Position numbers and translations under genes: made by a program. A DNA stretch of 64,000 bases from Telluribacter humicola (GTDB taxonomy: Bacteria; Bacteroidota; Bacteroidia; Cytophagales; Spirosomataceae), in contig NZ_JAFIQT010000001.1 in assembly GCF_017355935.1 (NCBI RefSeq), positions 1,426,001-1,490,000 on the forward strand, written 5' to 3'. The notes below the pieces were generated by a model. The model saw nothing but the letters and a program-made list of their open reading frames with translations, did not search any database and was not told the DNA's origin. Position 1 is the first letter of the stretch; every line of letters starts with the position of its first letter. This document shows, piece by piece, positions 62,487 through 64,000 of this stretch.

Positions 62487-63398
62487 TTACAGGTTAATCC
62501 CCAACTCCTGGTAGGAAATCAGAATAATAGCAATGACCGCTAGTACCAGCCCCAGCCGGTTGAGTTCGTTGAGGCGTTCGCGAAAGATCAGCCAGGCCGT
62601 AGCCGAAGATACCAGCATGGTCAGGATATTATAGATTGGAAATACAAAAGCAGCACTGTTCCCAAAGGCGGCCAGTGCTTTTAGCAGAAAGTACAGCGAC
62701 AGAAAGTTGGGTACACCCAGCAGCAGACCACCCGCTATACTACGTGGCAGTAGGCGCTCACCTTGCTGTACCAGACGAAAGACCAGGATGGTAGTTCCCG
62801 CTATGATGGCCCCTATACAGGCGATGATCATAAACAGGGTAGTCTGTTCAGGACGGTAGTAGCTCATGCTAAGGTAGTTGATGAGAGTATTATTGGTACC
62901 GCTACCCAGGAATACCAGTATAGGAAGCAGCAACAAAAAGGATGCTGAATTTGCAGTACTGGTAGTGGTTGCCTCTTTTTTCTGTATAGCTCCTAATGCC
63001 AGCGCCACCAGTGCTGTAATGAGCCCAAAGTAGTTCCAGAGCGTATAGTCTTTATTGGCATTCCTGAATATAAACAATCCAAACACTACTGGTATCACCA
63101 GCGACATGTTACCTGCCAGCGACGCGGCCGTCACACTGACCTTCTGAGCAGTAAGCCCAATCAGTACGAATACTGTTACGAACAATAGCCCGAGCGACAG
63201 CGTGAGAAGAGTGGGGGATGTGCTCCACCTTACTTCCCTAAACTGAGACCAGTCGTCCATCAGGATCAGGCCGGTAGCTACGCAGGCGTAGTAGTTAAAA
63301 ACAATAGCGTGAAAAGAGTGAACTCCAAAGCGCGGATAAGCCCTCATAATAATATAAAGAGCTACCGTGAATATAACAGCCAGTAAAAAGTAGAGCAT
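62487..63398 (-). CDS. DMT/EamA-type permease
   Basis: 303 residues from the chosen Met, with ten membrane helices in two EamA-like halves (about 5-135 and 155-300). Motifs include FNYYACVATGLILM, SVTAASLAGNMSLVIPVVFGLF and NSAAFVFPIYNILTMLVSSATAWLIFRERLNELNRLG. It is probably an inner-membrane exporter of small metabolites, substrate unknown. The frame opens at 63452, but a -7 box TAACTTTG overlaps that Met (63450-63457). The Met at 63398 must therefore be used if this promoter is real, and the first helix starts exactly there. Confidence 0.85.
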   Translation of the reverse strand: MLYFLLAVIFTVALYIIMRAYPRFGVHSFHAIVFNYYACVATGLILMDDWSQFREVRWSTSPTLLTLSLGLLFVTVFVLIGLTAQKVSVTAASLAGNMSLVIPVVFGLFIFRNANKDYTLWNYFGLITALVALALGAIQKKEATTTSTANSASFLLLLPILVFLGSGTNNTLINYLSMSYYRPEQTTLFMIIACIGAIIAGTTILVFRLVQQGERLLPRSIAGGLLLGVPNFLSLYFLLKALAAFGNSAAFVFPIYNILTMLVSSATAWLIFRERLNELNRLGLVLAVIAIILISYQELGINL

Positions 63399-63449
63399 AG
63401 GTGAGCAGGTTTGGTCGGTTGGAGCCAGTTGCAAGTAAGATGAATGGGG

Positions 63450-63457
63450 CAAAGTTA
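63450..63457 (-). promoter_or_regulatory. -7 element of the permease gene
   Basis: TAACTTTG on the minus strand fits TAnnTTTG, 52 bases before the chosen start. It overlaps the alternative upstream Met, so it argues for the shorter protein. Confidence 0.4.
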
Positions 63458-63736
63458 CATACTAAACTATAATCCTGTTGAGCCCGCTCCGATTACTCAA
63501 TTGACCTCCAAAAATTTGTTAGAGAAATGCAAAAGGCTTATGTTTAGAAGCCTTTTGAGGTAGTAGATAGTACTTTGAGTGACTTCCCCGAATTGTAAAA
63601 AAGCATCTGGACGAGTGAATAGGGAAATTGCAACAGTATGCGTGTGAAATCGGATTCCTCCGGTAGGAAAAAGGTTTACGTAACTAGTATTGAACGCCCT
63701 GATTATTAGTAGCTCTCTGTCTTCAACCGTCCGGAT
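63458..63736. other. Intergenic region between divergent genes
   Basis: About 280 bases upstream of both genes. It holds a perfect 10-bp stem-loop (63530-63539 with 63548-63557, 8-base loop) that is not placed as a terminator of either flanking gene. No further gene was seen. Confidence 0.4.
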
Positions 63737-64000
63737 ATGATTAAATTTTTTTACTCCCTTGCTATACTTTTTGTACTACTGGGTGCTTCTGCTCAGACTG
63801 TTCAGGCACAAAGCTGTGGTTGTACCACTACTATTACGACCAGCGGTATTTACGACGGCCAGCAGATGAATGTGCAGCCGGGAGATGTAGTATGTATCCA
63901 AGCCGGAAACTATTCCCGACTTCGGTTTCTGAATTTCGTGGGAACCGCTCAGCAACCTATTATTATTAAAAACTGCGGTGGAGCAGTTAATATAGCACAC
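63737..64000 (+). CDS. Secreted protein, 5' part only
   Basis: The first 88 codons of a gene running off the window. A signal peptide (FYSLAILFVLLGASAQTVQAQ) is followed by a Cys-containing CGCTTTI, then strand-rich IYDGQQMNVQPGDVVCIQAGNYSRLRFLNFVG and QPIIIKNCGG. The pattern, with short strands and turns such as the final QQPIIIKNCGG, is that of a right-handed parallel beta-helix surface protein. The minus-strand frame in the same place has no such features. The product cannot be defined further from this fragment. Confidence 0.75.
   Translation, partial: MIKFFYSLAILFVLLGASAQTVQAQSCGCTTTITTSGIYDGQQMNVQPGDVVCIQAGNYSRLRFLNFVGTAQQPIIIKNCGGAVNIAH

Noticed and set aside
63776-64000. A minus-strand frame at the right end
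   Set aside because: The plus strand has an ATG, a signal peptide and a strand-rich mature part in the same region.

Overview
The window comes from a Bacteroidota chromosome, most likely a member of the Cytophagales. Several genes lie behind TTTG / TAnnTTTG promoter elements, which are typical of the phylum's primary sigma factor. There is a CotH protein with a type IX secretion tail, a TIGR03364/phosphonatase-like pair, DUF5690 and DUF5009 membrane proteins, and many lipoproteins. The core is of moderate GC content and unusually rich in the tetranucleotide GTAC. No rRNA, tRNA, CRISPR array, transposase or integrase was found.

Layout. 1-14.7 kb (minus strand): an exopolysaccharide locus that starts with outer-membrane export (Wza-like) and chain-length (Wzz-like) genes. 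It continues with a secreted fibre-like protein built of 17-residue repeats. Then follows a very AT-rich block with two FkbM methyltransferases, a flippase, a polymerase-like membrane protein, four glycosyltransferases, a methyltransferase and a truncated initiating sugar-phosphate transferase. Together these cover lipid-linked repeat-unit assembly, flipping, polymerisation and export. 14.8-24.6 kb: aspS, secreted DinB-like and CocE-like proteins, a probable aminophosphonate module (FAD oxidoreductase, phosphonatase-like HAD, DUF5690 transporter-like protein) and a membrane-anchored endonuclease/exonuclease/phosphatase-family protein. 24.7-29.9 kb: rimP-nusA-infB with a clear promoter and a terminator-like leader hairpin.

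30-38.1 kb: mostly unrecognised genes around ruvB. They include two acidic hydrophilic proteins and an XRE-type regulator divergent from a two-gene unit ending in a PIN-like protein, with a perfect palindrome between them. There is also an M23 lipoprotein and an 85-bp inverted-repeat element in front of a 338-residue unknown. This is the best place to look for an undescribed system. 38.2-42.4 kb: a large GAF/PAS histidine kinase, a long non-coding gap and a helical-bundle protein. 42.4-52.3 kb (minus): topoisomerase IB, a GH127-type glycosidase, an alpha/beta hydrolase lipoprotein, a DUF5009 acyltransferase coupled to CotH, and a GMC oxidoreductase with its small subunit.

52.5-64 kb: a DsbA/FrnE-type protein, an NtrC-like regulator without a DNA-binding domain, a LuxE-like protein, a lipoprotein, an MBOAT/SGNH O-acylation pair, a histidine kinase divergent from hemA, a DMT-family permease, and the start of a secreted protein that runs off the window. 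Most units end in strong stem-loops, many placed between convergent genes so that they can serve both.
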